Positions 26,021-35,446 of a DNA stretch of 64,000 nucleotides are shown here, piece after piece (within the stretch, counting starts at the first letter, position 1; the number at the start of each line of letters is the position of its first letter). A program made the translations under genes and the position numbers. This DNA comes from Streptococcus pyogenes (GTDB lineage: Bacteria > Bacillota > Bacilli > Lactobacillales > Streptococcaceae), in contig NZ_LN831034.1 in assembly GCF_002055535.1 (NCBI RefSeq), positions 186,001-250,000 of the forward strand, given 5' to 3'. The notes beneath the pieces are model-generated. The model saw only the letters and a list, made by a program, of their open reading frames with translations. It was not told the DNA's origin and did not search any database.

Positions 26021-27300
26021 TGGTTATATACAGTATGGCTTTATTCTATGCTACCATCTTTATTAACAGCTGGGTCATTTTTGCAAAGGTTTCTGCTATT
26101 AAACTAAGCTGGAAACGGGTTAGCATTATAGGCATTAGTTTTGTAATTGCTAATATGATATTTGACAAAGTCATTTTGATTGACCAACTGTTCTTTATTA
26201 TTGTTAGTTTGTTAAGTGCTCCGAAAAAGAAATTATTTGAGCATATGTTTAATGGTTTCTTTACTATCTTGATTGTCGAATTACTGTTTCGCGTCATCGG
26301 ATCTTTCTTTTTACCAGCTGTCTTAGGATTTAGCATTGGTCAAATTAATAATAACCTTAAGCTTTTAGAGTTATGTTATCTTTTTGTATTACCAATATTT
26401 TATCTGTTTAGCTACATTTTCAGTATTGACTTAAGCTTAATAAGGTTTATCAGTGAAGATAAGATGAAAAAGTGGGTATTTTGGATGAATACTGCCATGT
26501 TTTCTTACTACTTTTTCGCCCATTTTTTGGTAACTGTGCAAAGCGGATTTCTTGCACTATATTTCCAGTACCGGTCTATTTTAGTATTTATTTATTTAGC
26601 TATTTTTATTTGGGTTATTGTGAAATTAGATCGATTTGCTAAAGATCAGCTGTCACAAAAATTAACACAAGCACAAAATGAACGTATTGCGTATCTTGAA
26701 AATTACAATCAATCGATTGAGCAACTTTACCGAGAAATCAGAACAGTTAAACATGATTCTGAAAATATTTTAATTAGTCTAAAAGATAGTATCGATAGTG
26801 GTGATATAGATCTGATTACTAGAGTTTATGACACGGTTATTCAGCAATCGGCAACTTCTATGATGCGCACAAATTATGAAATATCTTCTTTAGACAATAT
26901 CAAAGAGGCTGTGATTCGCAGTATCATGAATTCCAAATTGCTTGAAGCTCAGTATTTGGGTATTGAACTTTATATTGAGATTCCAGATGTTATCGATCAT
27001 TTACCTATTAAGTTAATCGACTTAATTGTACTTTTTACTGGACTAGTGGACAATGCTATTGAGACAGCCAAAGGCAGTAGACGTCCTTTTTTATCTATTG
27101 CATACTTTAAACAAGATAACAAGCAATTATTTATTATTGAAAATAGCACAAAAACCAATCGTGTGGATATAGCCAAACGCTTTGATGCTCAGCAGCAGAA
27201 CTCAGCCCACTTTTTGACTGTTTTAGATAGTTACCCCCAAATAACGCTTTCGACTAAAAGTGACCATTATCGATTAAGACAATTGTTAGAAATGAGATAA
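26017..27300 (+). CDS. fasC: FasC, HPK10-type sensor with histidine but degenerate ATP-binding domain
   Basis: A 427-residue paralogue of FasB with six membrane helices (1-205). The H-box LYREIRTVKHDSENIL keeps the phospho-accepting His246 and an N-box VDNAIETA is at 344-351. The stretch after residue 385 lacks the GxGL G-box, reading AQQQNSAHFLTVLD instead, and the domain is shortened. Start ATG overlaps the fasB TGA; GGAGGAGG lies just upstream. It likely works with FasB as a mixed pair (see findings). fasA follows after three bases. Confidence 0.93.
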   Translation: MMVIYSMALFYATIFINSWVIFAKVSAIKLSWKRVSIIGISFVIANMIFDKVILIDQLFFIIVSLLSAPKKKLFEHMFNGFFTILIVELLFRVIGSFFLPAVLGFSIGQINNNLKLLELCYLFVLPIFYLFSYIFSIDLSLIRFISEDKMKKWVFWMNTAMFSYYFFAHFLVTVQSGFLALYFQYRSILVFIYLAIFIWVIVKLDRFAKDQLSQKLTQAQNERIAYLENYNQSIEQLYREIRTVKHDSENILISLKDSIDSGDIDLITRVYDTVIQQSATSMMRTNYEISSLDNIKEAVIRSIMNSKLLEAQYLGIELYIEIPDVIDHLPIKLIDLIVLFTGLVDNAIETAKGSRRPFLSIAYFKQDNKQLFIIENSTKTNRVDIAKRFDAQQQNSAHFLTVLDSYPQITLSTKSDHYRLRQLLEMR

Positions 27301-27303
27301 AGT

Positions 27304-28044
27304 ATGATGAACATTTTTATTCTTGAGGATGATTTTATCCAGCAGACACGCATAGAATCTATCGTAGTAGGCATCTTAAAAGAGACTAGAATACCATGTA
27401 ATCAGCTTGAAGTGTTCTCGACTCCTCAAAAATTATTTGAGAGTATCCAAGAAAGAGGAGACCATCAGCTGTATTTTTTAGATATTGAAATTGGTGAATA
27501 TACTCGTTGTGGGCTTGAATTAGCTGCAGCTATTCGACAAAAAGATCCTAATGCCGTTATTGTGTTTGTCACCACTCATTCAGAATTTGCTCCTATTTCT
27601 TTTAAATATAAGGTATCCGCTCTAGATTTTATTGATAAAGCAGGTGGTCAAAAACAGTTTAAAGAACAAATCGAAGAATGTATCCGATATACTTACGATA
27701 TGATGTCTAGTCGTGAGTCAAAGGACATGTTTTTATTTGAGACTCCACAGACAAGATTAAAATTGCCCTATAAGGATATTTTATACTTTGCTACAGCCAC
27801 AACTCCTCACAAAGTTTGTTTATGGACTCAGACAGAAAGATTAGAGTTTTATGGTAATCTATCTGAGATTCAAGCAGTAGCACCGAAACTTTTTTTGTGC
27901 CATAGATCCTACCTTGTGAATCTAGATAAGGTTGTTCGAATTGATAAGAGTAAGCAGCTCCTTTATTTCGAAAATGGTGATTCTTGTATGGTATCACGAT
28001 TAAAAATGAAATGTCTGTTTGAACGGTGGGAGGCTCTTCGCTAA
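27304..28044 (+). CDS. fasA: FasA, LytTR-family response regulator
   Basis: A 246-residue response regulator. The receiver domain (1-125) has acidic pocket EDD (8-10), phospho-acceptor Asp60 in LYFLDIEIG and a conserved Lys in ALDFIDKAG. The LytTR DNA-binding domain (about 140-240) includes FLCHRSYLVNLDKV. FasA activates transcription of the sRNA fasX, and through it the switch from adhesins and pili to streptokinase. A ComE/AgrA-type direct repeat is placed just after its stop, upstream of fasX. Confidence 0.96.
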   Translation: MMNIFILEDDFIQQTRIESIVVGILKETRIPCNQLEVFSTPQKLFESIQERGDHQLYFLDIEIGEYTRCGLELAAAIRQKDPNAVIVFVTTHSEFAPISFKYKVSALDFIDKAGGQKQFKEQIEECIRYTYDMMSSRESKDMFLFETPQTRLKLPYKDILYFATATTPHKVCLWTQTERLEFYGNLSEIQAVAPKLFLCHRSYLVNLDKVVRIDKSKQLLYFENGDSCMVSRLKMKCLFERWEALR

Positions 28045-28060
28045 AGTTAAGAGAGCAATA

Positions 28061-28090
28061 ACATTTTAGGACGAAAAAGCAACATTTCAG
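28061..28090 (+). promoter_or_regulatory. Candidate FasA binding site (LytTR direct repeat)
   Basis: ACATTTTAG (28061-28069) and ACATTTCAG (28082-28090), separated by 12 bases: 21 bases start to start, two helical turns. This is the geometry and sequence type bound by ComE/BlpR/AgrA-like LytTR regulators. Its right edge is about 44 bases before the fasX start, a normal activator position. Confidence 0.75.
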
Positions 28091-28134
28091 GAAATGATGC
28101 TCTTATTGAAACATTTTTCGCTATAATAATTAGT

Positions 28135-28340
28135 GTAAATAAAGATTTACGAAGTCATGAGTTTATCGAGCAATCAATCCCCAATTCAATCAAAATATTG
28201 TTTTCTCTCTCTCCATAAACAAATAGTATTTTTGATATGATGGCTCGGCAGACAAAATGACGATGTCAGTTGTCTTTGTTTGGATATCACATTAGCTGAT
28301 TGTAAAATCAGTATTAAAGCCCGGCTTGCCGGGTTTTTTG
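28135..28340 (+). ncRNA. fasX: FasX regulatory small RNA
   Basis: A TATAAT at 28123-28128 places the 5' end near 28135, and the terminator (CCCGGC/GCCGGG, TTTTTTG) ends at about 28340. This gives about 205 nucleotides, the published FasX length. The 5' end forms a small hairpin, GTAAAT/ATTTAC (28135-28150). FasX stabilises streptokinase mRNA and represses adhesin and pilus mRNAs by base pairing in published GAS work. A 27-codon frame (ATG 28158) exists inside but has no ribosome site. Confidence 0.92.
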
Positions 28341-28583
28341 ATAGGTAAATACAGGGATAAGTAGCTGACGTCTTGTGGATTCTGACTTTTTATGGTTGTT
28401 TTCTGAAGGTTATTCCTTTGTCGAAAGAAGAACTATACTACGAAAAGATGGAGTGACAAGAGGCAGTTGAAGCACAAAAACTAGAAATAGTACAGAAAGA
28501 GGCTTAATCTGAAAGGGTTAGGGCTTTTTAATTTTTTAGGGGATGTGGTATAATGGTAATAATTTAGATATTGGAGTTAAATT
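28341..28583. other. Spacer between fasX and rnpA with a degenerate reading-frame remnant
   Basis: Conceptual translation gives SKEELYYEKME, a stop, then QEAVEAQKLEIVQKEA and a stop: helical, charged sequence interrupted by a stop codon, perhaps the relic of a lost gene end. A T-rich hairpin and the rnpA -10 (TATAAT near 28550) follow. No intact gene. Confidence 0.3.
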
Positions 28584-28943
28584 TTGAAGAAGACCTATCG
28601 TGTCAAGCGTGAGAAAGATTTCCAAGCCATATTTAAGGATGGAAAAAGTACAGCAAATCGAAAATTTGTCATTTATCATTTAAATAGAGGCCAAGACCAC
28701 TTCCGTGTGGGTATTTCTGTCGGTAAAAAAATAGGAAATGCAGTCACCAGAAATGCAGTCAAACGAAAGATACGTCATGTTATCATGGCATTAGGGCATC
28801 AGCTGAAGTCAGAGGATTTCGTGGTGATTGCCCGTAAGGGTGTCGAGTCTTTGGAGTATCAAGAGCTTCAACAAAATTTACATCATGTTTTAAAGTTAGC
28901 ACAATTGCTTGAGAAAGGTTTTGAGAGTGAAGAAAAACATTAA
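28584..28943 (+). CDS. rnpA: Ribonuclease P protein component
   Basis: A 119-residue basic protein with the RNase P signature around NRFVI... (here [10 protein letters not shown]) and [14 protein letters not shown]. It assists the catalytic RNA in cutting tRNA 5' leaders. The initiator is TTG at 28584 with GGAG eight bases upstream. The 3' end overlaps yidC by 17 bases. rpmH, its usual upstream partner in other Firmicutes, lies downstream instead. Confidence 0.96.
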
Positions 28944-29736
28944 AATTGCAAGAATAGTCCCCTTAGTTCTATTATTAGTGGCCTGTGGTCGTGGTGAGGT
29001 AACGGCACAATCATCTAGTGGTTGGGACCAGTTGGTTTACTTATTTGCCAGAGCAATTCAATGGCTTTCCTTTGATGGTTCAATTGGTGTTGGCATTATT
29101 CTTTTTACCCTTACTATCCGTCTCATGCTCATGCCTTTGTTTAACATGCAAATCAAATCAAGCCAGAAGATGCAAGACATCCAACCTGAGCTTAGAGAAT
29201 TGCAAAGGAAATACGCTGGTAAAGACACACAAACGCGGATGAAGTTGGCTGAAGAAAGTCAAGCCCTTTACAAAAAATATGGGGTTAACCCTTATGCTAG
29301 TCTCTTACCCCTCTTAATTCAGATGCCAGTTATGATTGCCTTATTCCAAGCCTTGACACGGGTATCTTTCTTAAAAACAGGGACTTTCTTGTGGGTGGAA
29401 TTGGCACAACATGATCATTTGTACCTTTTACCAGTTTTGGCAGCTGTCTTCACTTTCTTGTCCACTTGGTTGACCAATCTAGCGGCTAAAGAAAAAAATG
29501 TCATGATGACTGTTATGATTTATGTGATGCCGCTAATGATCTTTTTCATGGGCTTTAACTTGGCTAGTGGAGTAGTGCTCTATTGGACGGTCTCCAATGC
29601 CTTTCAAGTGGTACAACTACTGTTATTAAACAATCCTTTTAAGATTATTGCGGAAAGACAACGTCTTGCCAATGAAGAAAAAGAACGCCGTCTTCGTGAA
29701 CGTCGTGCTCGTAAAAAAGCAATGAAGAGAAAATAG
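28927..29736 (+). CDS. yidC: Membrane protein insertase YidC/Oxa1 (lipoprotein form)
   Basis: About 269 residues. The leader ends in a lipobox (LLLVACG), then a periplasm-side segment, five membrane helices with conserved [16 protein letters not shown], and a basic tail ([16 protein letters not shown]) that contacts ribosomes. The GTG at 28927 has AAAGG eight bases upstream; TTG at 28909 and 28921 are alternatives. As it sits next to rnpA and jag it is the YidC1-type copy. It inserts proteins with or without SecYEG. Confidence 0.93.
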
Positions 29737-29747
29737 GAGTTTAGGTT

Positions 29748-30662
29748 ATGGTATTATTTACAGGAAAAACAGTCGAAGAAGCTATCGAAACAGGACTTCA
29801 AGAGTTAGGGTTATCACGCCTTAAAGCGCATATCAAAGTCATTTCAAAAGAGAAAAAAGGTTTCCTCGGGTTTGGTAAAAAGCCAGCCCAAGTTGATATC
29901 GAAGGTATCAGCGACAAGACGGTTTATAAGGCTGATAAAAAAGCCACTCGAGGTGTTCCAGAGGATATTAATCGTCAAAATACTCCCGCGGTCAATTCTG
30001 CTGATGTAGAACCTGAAGAAATAAAAGCCACTCAAAGGTTAGAAGCAGAAGATACCAAAGTGGTTCCTCTCATGTCTGAAGATAGTCCAGCGCAAACCCC
30101 TTCTAATCTTGCTGAGACAGTCACTGAAACAAAAGCACAACAACCGTCAATCCCAGTCGAAGAATCAGAAGTGCCCCAAGATGCTGGTAATGATGGTTTC
30201 AGCAAAGATATTGAAAAAGCTGCTCAGGAAGTGTCCGATTATGTGACTAAAATTATCTATGAAATGGATATCGAAGCTACCGTTGAAACCAGCAACAATC
30301 GTCGCCAAATCAATTTGCAGATTGAAACGCCAGAGGCGGGACGTGTGATTGGTTACCATGGTAAGGTCTTGAAATCCTTGCAGTTGTTAGCTCAAAATTT
30401 CTTGCACGACCGCTATTCAAAAAATTTTTCAGTATCCTTGAATGTCCATGATTATGTGGAACATCGAACAGAAACCTTGATTGACTTTACGCAAAAAGTT
30501 GCCAAACGCGTTTTGGAATCTGGTCAAGATTACACCATGGATCCCATGAGTAACAGTGAGCGTAAAATCGTTCATAAAACCGTTTCATCCATTGAAGGGG
30601 TTGATAGTTATTCTGAAGGCAATGACCCTAACCGCTATGTGGTAGTCAGTCTTCAACGTTAG
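29748..30662 (+). CDS. jag: RNA-binding protein Jag/KhpB
   Basis: A 304-residue protein. Domains in order: Jag_N (1-52, TGKTVEEAIETGLQELGLSR), a low-complexity acidic linker (65-160), a KH domain with GRVIGYHGKVLKSLQLL (about 200-215), and an R3H domain (R...ERKIVH) at the C-terminus. It binds RNA with KhpA and influences cell elongation and division in streptococci. GGAG lies upstream of the ATG. Last gene of rnpA-yidC-jag. Confidence 0.94.
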   Translation: MVLFTGKTVEEAIETGLQELGLSRLKAHIKVISKEKKGFLGFGKKPAQVDIEGISDKTVYKADKKATRGVPEDINRQNTPAVNSADVEPEEIKATQRLEAEDTKVVPLMSEDSPAQTPSNLAETVTETKAQQPSIPVEESEVPQDAGNDGFSKDIEKAAQEVSDYVTKIIYEMDIEATVETSNNRRQINLQIETPEAGRVIGYHGKVLKSLQLLAQNFLHDRYSKNFSVSLNVHDYVEHRTETLIDFTQKVAKRVLESGQDYTMDPMSNSERKIVHKTVSSIEGVDSYSEGNDPNRYVVVSLQR

Positions 30663-30872
30663 ATCCTAAAAAGAATCTTTGGTAGTTAGTTTAGCTATCG
30701 AAGATTTTTTGTATGGCCAGCTTAACCGTTTGTTTTACTGATCTCATTGATTATTGTTGCTATTGATAAGGTTTCAACGGTAAGGCAAAGGAACAGTGTC
30801 AAAGAAGAGACACTTTATGAAATGAGCGGCCTCTTAAATGAGAGAGAAACTGTTGAAAAACGAAAATAAATC
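30663..30872. other. Spacer between jag and the rpmH promoter
   Basis: A terminator-like hairpin (AATCTT...AAGATT, T-run) is at about 30672-30710. A second inverted repeat, AGTGTC/GACACT, is at about 30797-30815. No gene is supported. Confidence 0.5.
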
Positions 30873-30901
30873 TTGACAGTAGACCCTCTTTAAGATAGAA
30901 T
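30873..30901 (+). promoter_or_regulatory. Promoter of rpmH
   Basis: TTGACA 30873-30878, 17-base spacer, TAGAAT 30896-30901. The leader is about 68 bases. Confidence 0.75.
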
Positions 30902-30976
30902 ATTATAGTATGTTTAGTAACTGATATCACAAATAGCCGGCTAAACGAATACAAAATCTATGAGGAGGTATTCACT

Positions 30977-31111
30977 GTGAAACGTACTTATCAACCAAGT
31001 AAAATCCGTCGTCAACGTAAACACGGATTCCGTCACCGTATGTCAACTAAAAACGGACGTCGCGTGCTTGCTGCACGTCGTCGTAAAGGACGTAAAGTAT
31101 TATCAGCTTAA
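30977..31111 (+). CDS. rpmH: Ribosomal protein bL34
   Basis: A 44-residue, very basic protein beginning [17 protein letters not shown] and ending [10 protein letters not shown], the universal bL34 sequence. The initiator is GTG with a perfect GAGGAGG eight bases upstream. It has its own consensus promoter and a strong terminator, and so is separated from rnpA, unlike the rpmH-rnpA order of many bacteria. Confidence 0.98.
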
Positions 31112-31134
31112 TTGCAAAAAATACAACTAAAGTA

Positions 31135-31166
31135 AACCAAGAGTGCTCGAGGCTCTTGGTTTTTTA
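31135..31166 (+). terminator. Rho-independent terminator after rpmH
   Basis: AACCAAGAG and CTCTTGGTT arms followed by TTTTT. Confidence 0.9.
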
Positions 31167-31303
31167 ACGTTTTCTAATCGGAAATTTGCAATGTATAAGT
31201 ATGGTGTCAACTCCTTACCTTTTTATTTGTTGTATGAAAGAGCATTCCAAATAATAGAAAATAATATAAAAAATGAAAGTAGATTCTAAAAGTCTCATTG
31301 CTA

Positions 31304-31331
31304 TTGAAAGCGCTTTATTTTTTGTTATAAT
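31304..31331 (+). promoter_or_regulatory. nan operon promoter overlapped by a catabolite-responsive element
   Basis: TTGAAA 31304-31309, 16 bases, TATAAT 31326-31331. The sequence TGAAAGCGCTTTAT (31305-31318) matches the CcpA cre consensus with one deviation near its end and covers the -35. CcpA binding there would block transcription when glucose is present. Confidence 0.7.
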
Positions 31332-31384
31332 AACTTTGTGAACGTTATTTTTATTAAAACTAAGAAACACAAGGAGTAGAAACT

Positions 31385-32089
31385 ATGCCTGATAAACCAA
31401 CCAAAGAAAAGCTCATGGAGCAGTTAAAGGGTGGGATTATCGTTTCTTGTCAGGCTTTGCCAGGTGAGCCTCTCTATTCAGAGACTGGGGGTATTATGCC
31501 ACTGATGGCAAAAGCTGCTCAAGAAGCTGGTGCTGTCGGCATCAGAGCTAATTCGGTTAGAGACATTAAAGAAATTCAAGCCATAACAGACCTACCAATT
31601 ATCGGTATCATCAAAAAAGATTACCCGCCGCAAGAGCCTTTTATTACGGCAACGATGACCGAAGTGGATCAATTAGCTGCCTTAAATATTGCAGTGATTG
31701 CTATGGATTGTACCAAGCGTGACCGACATGATGGCTTGGATATTGCTAGCTTTATTCGACAAGTTAAGGAAAAGTACCCCAATCAGCTTTTGATGGCAGA
31801 TATTAGTACCTTTGATGAAGGACTAGTGGCCCATCAGGCTGGCATTGATTTTGTTGGAACCACCTTGTCAGGCTACACCCCGTATAGCCGTCAGGAAGCA
31901 GGTCCTGATGTGGCATTGATAGAAGCTCTTTGCAAAGCAGGCATTGCTGTCATTGCCGAAGGAAAGATTCATTCCCCAGAAGAAGCCAAGAAAATTAATG
32001 ACTTAGGTGTGGCAGGTATTGTTGTTGGAGGGGCCATCACAAGGCCTAAGGAAATTGCAGAGCGTTTTATCGAAGCGCTCAAATCCTAA
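31385..32089 (+). CDS. nanE: N-acetylmannosamine-6-phosphate 2-epimerase
   Basis: A 234-residue TIM barrel converting ManNAc-6-P to GlcNAc-6-P. Family features: [11 protein letters not shown] near the N-terminus, IKKDYP (with the catalytic Lys), [11 protein letters not shown] and [21 protein letters not shown] lies upstream of the ATG. First gene of the sialic acid/ManNAc operon, directly behind the cre-containing promoter. Confidence 0.95.
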   Translation: MPDKPTKEKLMEQLKGGIIVSCQALPGEPLYSETGGIMPLMAKAAQEAGAVGIRANSVRDIKEIQAITDLPIIGIIKKDYPPQEPFITATMTEVDQLAALNIAVIAMDCTKRDRHDGLDIASFIRQVKEKYPNQLLMADISTFDEGLVAHQAGIDFVGTTLSGYTPYSRQEAGPDVALIEALCKAGIAVIAEGKIHSPEEAKKINDLGVAGIVVGGAITRPKEIAERFIEALKS

Positions 32090-32137
32090 TAGTGGTTGTC
32101 AAACTAGAAACACACATCAAAAAAAGGAGATTTTACG

Positions 32138-33457
32138 ATGAACATGAAGAAGTTAGCTTCATTAGCGATGCTTGGTGCATCTGTTTTAGGACTAGCAGCT
32201 TGTGGCGGAAAGAGCCAGAAAGAGGCTGGTGCAAGTAAATCTGATACTGCTAAGACAGAAATCACATGGTGGGCTTTCCCGGTCTTCACGCAAGAAAAAG
32301 CTGAAGATGGTGTGGGAACCTATGAGAAGAAATTGATTGCTGCCTTTGAGAAAGCTAATCCAGAAATCAAGGTAAAATTGGAAACCATTGATTTTACATC
32401 TGGTCCTGAGAAAATCACAACTGCTATTGAAGCTGGAACAGCTCCTGATGTCCTCTTTGATGCTCCAGGTCGTATCATTCAATATGGTAAAAATGGGAAA
32501 TTGGCTGACTTGAATGACTTGTTCACAGAAGAGTTTACCAAAGATGTTAACAATGACAAATTGATTCAAGCCTCAAAAGCAGGAGATACAGCTTACATGT
32601 ATCCTATCAGCTCTGCTCCATTCTACATGGCGTTGAATAAAAAAATGCTCAAAGATGCTGGCGTCCTTGATCTTGTGAAAGAGGGTTGGACAACAGATGA
32701 TTTTGAAAAAGTCTTGAAAGCATTGAAGGACAAAGGATATAACCCAGGTTCTTTCTTTGCTAATGGTCAAGGTGGTGACCAAGGACCACGTGCCTTCTTT
32801 GCTAACCTTTATAGTAGTCATATTACCGATGACAAAGTAACCAAATACACCACAGATGATGCTAACTCTATTAAAGCCATGACCAAGATTTCCAATTGGA
32901 TTAAAGATGGTTTAATGATGAATGGCTCTCAGTACGATGGTTCAGCTGATATTCAAAACTTTGCGAATGGCCAAACTTCCTTTACCATTCTTTGGGCGCC
33001 TGCACAACCAGGCATCCAAGCTAAATTGTTAGAAGCTAGTAAAGTGGATTACCTTGAAATCCCATTCCCATCAGATGATGGCAAACCAGAACTAGAATAC
33101 CTCGTAAATGGTTTTGCGGTCTTTAATAACAAAGATGAACAAAAAGTCGCTGCCTCTAAGACATTTATCCAATTTATCGCTGATGATAAAGAATGGGGAC
33201 CTAAAAATGTTGTTCGTACAGGTGCTTTCCCTGTAAGAACTTCTTATGGGGATCTTTACAAAGACAAACGAATGGAAAAAATTGCTGAATGGACAAAATT
33301 CTACTCACCATACTATAACACGATTGATGGGTTTGCTGAAATGAGAACTCTTTGGTTCCCAATGGTTCAAGCCGTCTCTAATGGTGATGAAAAGCCAGAA
33401 GATGCTTTGAAAGCCTTCACTGAAAAAGCAAACAAGACAATCAAAAAAACACAATAA
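32138..33457 (+). CDS. Sugar ABC transporter substrate-binding lipoprotein
   Basis: A 439-residue lipoprotein with lipobox LAAC (Cys at about residue 21) and a family 1 solute-binding fold ([10 protein letters not shown] ... [13 protein letters not shown]). From its place between nanE and the other nan genes it should bind sialic acid or ManNAc. AAAAGGAG precedes the ATG. It is followed by a hairpin (33468-33524) before the permease genes, which would give more binding protein than permease, as is common. Confidence 0.9.
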   Translation: MNMKKLASLAMLGASVLGLAACGGKSQKEAGASKSDTAKTEITWWAFPVFTQEKAEDGVGTYEKKLIAAFEKANPEIKVKLETIDFTSGPEKITTAIEAGTAPDVLFDAPGRIIQYGKNGKLADLNDLFTEEFTKDVNNDKLIQASKAGDTAYMYPISSAPFYMALNKKMLKDAGVLDLVKEGWTTDDFEKVLKALKDKGYNPGSFFANGQGGDQGPRAFFANLYSSHITDDKVTKYTTDDANSIKAMTKISNWIKDGLMMNGSQYDGSADIQNFANGQTSFTILWAPAQPGIQAKLLEASKVDYLEIPFPSDDGKPELEYLVNGFAVFNNKDEQKVAASKTFIQFIADDKEWGPKNVVRTGAFPVRTSYGDLYKDKRMEKIAEWTKFYSPYYNTIDGFAEMRTLWFPMVQAVSNGDEKPEDALKAFTEKANKTIKKTQ

Positions 33458-33467
33458 GTGTTCCTAA

Positions 33468-33524
33468 CAAGTGGCTTCTTTTCAATGCACATGTCAAATG
33501 GTCACTGGAAAGAAGCTTTTCTTT
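33468..33524 (+). terminator. Intra-operon hairpin between binding protein and permease genes
   Basis: GTGGCTTCTTTTCA pairs with TGGAAAGAAGCTTTT across a loop, followed by CTTTTT. Probably a partial terminator or an RNA 3'-end stabiliser. Confidence 0.6.
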
Positions 33525-33559
33525 TTAGAAAAGTTGAACAGAAAAAAGAGGTATTTCAA

Positions 33560-34447
33560 GTGAACGTCAATAAATTAAAAATGAGAGAGACGCTCATCTC
33601 ATACGCTTTCTTAGCTCCGGTCTTGGTTTTCTTTGTGATTTTTGTCTTGATACCGATGATTATGGGCTTTGTGACGAGCTTTTTCAATTATTCCATGACA
33701 GAGTTTACCTTTGTTGGTTTTGCTAATTATGCTAGGATGTTTCAAGATCCCATTTTCATGAAGTCTCTTATTAACACCTTGATTATTGTTATTGGTTCGG
33801 TACCTGTTGTAGTTTTCTTTTCCCTCTTTGTGGCGGCTAAAACCTACGACAAAAATGTAGTGGCGCGTTCGTTTTACCGGGCAGTTTTCTTTCTGCCTGT
33901 TGTTACCGGAAGTGTTGCGGTGACGGTGGTTTGGAAATGGATCTATGATCCAATGTCAGGGATTTTGAATTATGTCTTAAAATATGCTCATGTGATTGAA
34001 CAAAATATTAGTTGGCTGGGAGATAAGCACTGGGCTTTGTTGGCTATTATTGTTATTTTATTAACCACATCTGTTGGGCAGCCTATTATTCTATATATTG
34101 CTGCTATGGGAAATATTGATAACTCTTTGGTAGAAGCTGCGCGTGTGGACGGCGCCACAGAATTTCAGGTGTTTTGGAATATCAAGTGGCCAAGTCTGCT
34201 GCCAACAACCTTATATATTGCTGTCATAACAACCATTAATTCCTTCCAATGTTTTGCTTTGATTCAACTTTTGACGTCTGGAGGGCCAAATTATTCAACC
34301 AGTACCCTCATGTACTATTTGTATGAAAAGGCCTTTAAGCTCTCTGAATACGGCTATGCCAACACAATGGGTGTATTCTTGGCAGTCATGATTGCAATCA
34401 TCAGCTTTGCTCAATTTAAAATTTTAGGTAATGATGTGGAATATTAG
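33560..34447 (+). CDS. Sugar ABC transporter permease 1 (MalF/UgpA type)
   Basis: A 295-residue permease with six membrane helices and the EAA loop EAARVDGATEFQVFWNIKWP at about residue 195. The GTG at 33560 was chosen, having AGAGG eight bases upstream. The frame is open back to 33458 but has no ribosome site there and overlaps the hairpin. Works with the next gene. No ATPase gene lies in the operon. Confidence 0.92.
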   Translation: MNVNKLKMRETLISYAFLAPVLVFFVIFVLIPMIMGFVTSFFNYSMTEFTFVGFANYARMFQDPIFMKSLINTLIIVIGSVPVVVFFSLFVAAKTYDKNVVARSFYRAVFFLPVVTGSVAVTVVWKWIYDPMSGILNYVLKYAHVIEQNISWLGDKHWALLAIIVILLTTSVGQPIILYIAAMGNIDNSLVEAARVDGATEFQVFWNIKWPSLLPTTLYIAVITTINSFQCFALIQLLTSGGPNYSTSTLMYYLYEKAFKLSEYGYANTMGVFLAVMIAIISFAQFKILGNDVEY

Positions 34448-34459
34448 GAGGATATTAAG

Positions 34460-35290
34460 ATGACGAAAAAGAAACTAACCGCATCAGATATCTTAACCAC
34501 TGTGATGCTATGTGTTTTGACCATTTTGTTTATTTTTCCATTTTATTGGATTATGACAGGAGCATTTAAGGCTCAAGCCGATACCATTATGATTCCACCG
34601 CAATGGTGGCCAAAGGCGCCTACTATTGAAAATTTTAAGGCCTTGGTAGTGCAAAATCCAGCCTTAAAATGGTTGTGGAATAGTGTCTTTATTTCGGTGG
34701 CGACCATGTTCTTGGTTTGTGGAACCTCCTCGTTGGCTGGCTATGCTTTGGCCAAAAAGCGGTTTTATGGACAGCGGCTTTTGTTTTCGATTTTTATTGC
34801 TGCTATGGCCTTGCCAAAACAGGTTGTTCTAGTGCCTCTTGTGCGGATTGTTAATTTTATGGGAATCCATGACACTTTGGCGGCTGTTATTTTGCCTCTT
34901 GTGGGCTGGCCATTTGGTGTTTTCCTTATGAAACAGTTCTCAGAAAATATTCCAACCGAGTTATTGGAATCCGCCAAGATTGATGGATGTGGCGAAATTC
35001 GTACCTTTTTCAATGTGGCTTTCCCTATTGTCAAACCAGGCTTTGCAGCGCTAGCGATTTTTACCTTTATCAATACTTGGAATGATTATTTTATGCAGTT
35101 AGTGATGTTAACCTCTCGAGAAAATTTAACGATTTCACTTGGGGTTGCCACTATGCAAGCTGAAATGGCTACTAATTATGGCTTGATTATGGCAGGGGCT
35201 GCCATGGCTGCAGTGCCTATTGTAACAGTCTTTCTTGTCTTCCAAAAATCATTTACCCAAGGCATTACTATGGGTGCTGTGAAAGGTTAG
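34460..35290 (+). CDS. Sugar ABC transporter permease 2 (MalG type)
   Basis: A 276-residue permease with six membrane helices and the EAA-type motif ESAKIDGCGEIRTFFNVAFP near residue 173. TAGGAGG lies upstream of the ATG. Pairs with the preceding permease. The ATPase is presumably the shared MsmK-type subunit encoded elsewhere, as for other streptococcal sugar importers (inference). Confidence 0.92.
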   Translation: MTKKKLTASDILTTVMLCVLTILFIFPFYWIMTGAFKAQADTIMIPPQWWPKAPTIENFKALVVQNPALKWLWNSVFISVATMFLVCGTSSLAGYALAKKRFYGQRLLFSIFIAAMALPKQVVLVPLVRIVNFMGIHDTLAAVILPLVGWPFGVFLMKQFSENIPTELLESAKIDGCGEIRTFFNVAFPIVKPGFAALAIFTFINTWNDYFMQLVMLTSRENLTISLGVATMQAEMATNYGLIMAGAAMAAVPIVTVFLVFQKSFTQGITMGAVKG

Positions 35291-35446
35291 ACTAAATAAA
35301 GCGTGTCGCTAAGCTTAATCTATAGGTTGCTTATTAATTTAGGTGCATACATAGATAAATCAGATGGGAAGCAAGTCATGTGTTAAACGTTTAAGAGGAG
35401 AGTTAGCTTTTGTTTGTAAGCGTATTTCTAGAAAGGAAGTTGTGAT

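Noticed and set aside
28158..28241. 27-codon frame inside fasX starting ATG 28158
   Set aside because: No ribosome binding site; FasX acts as an RNA by base pairing in published work.
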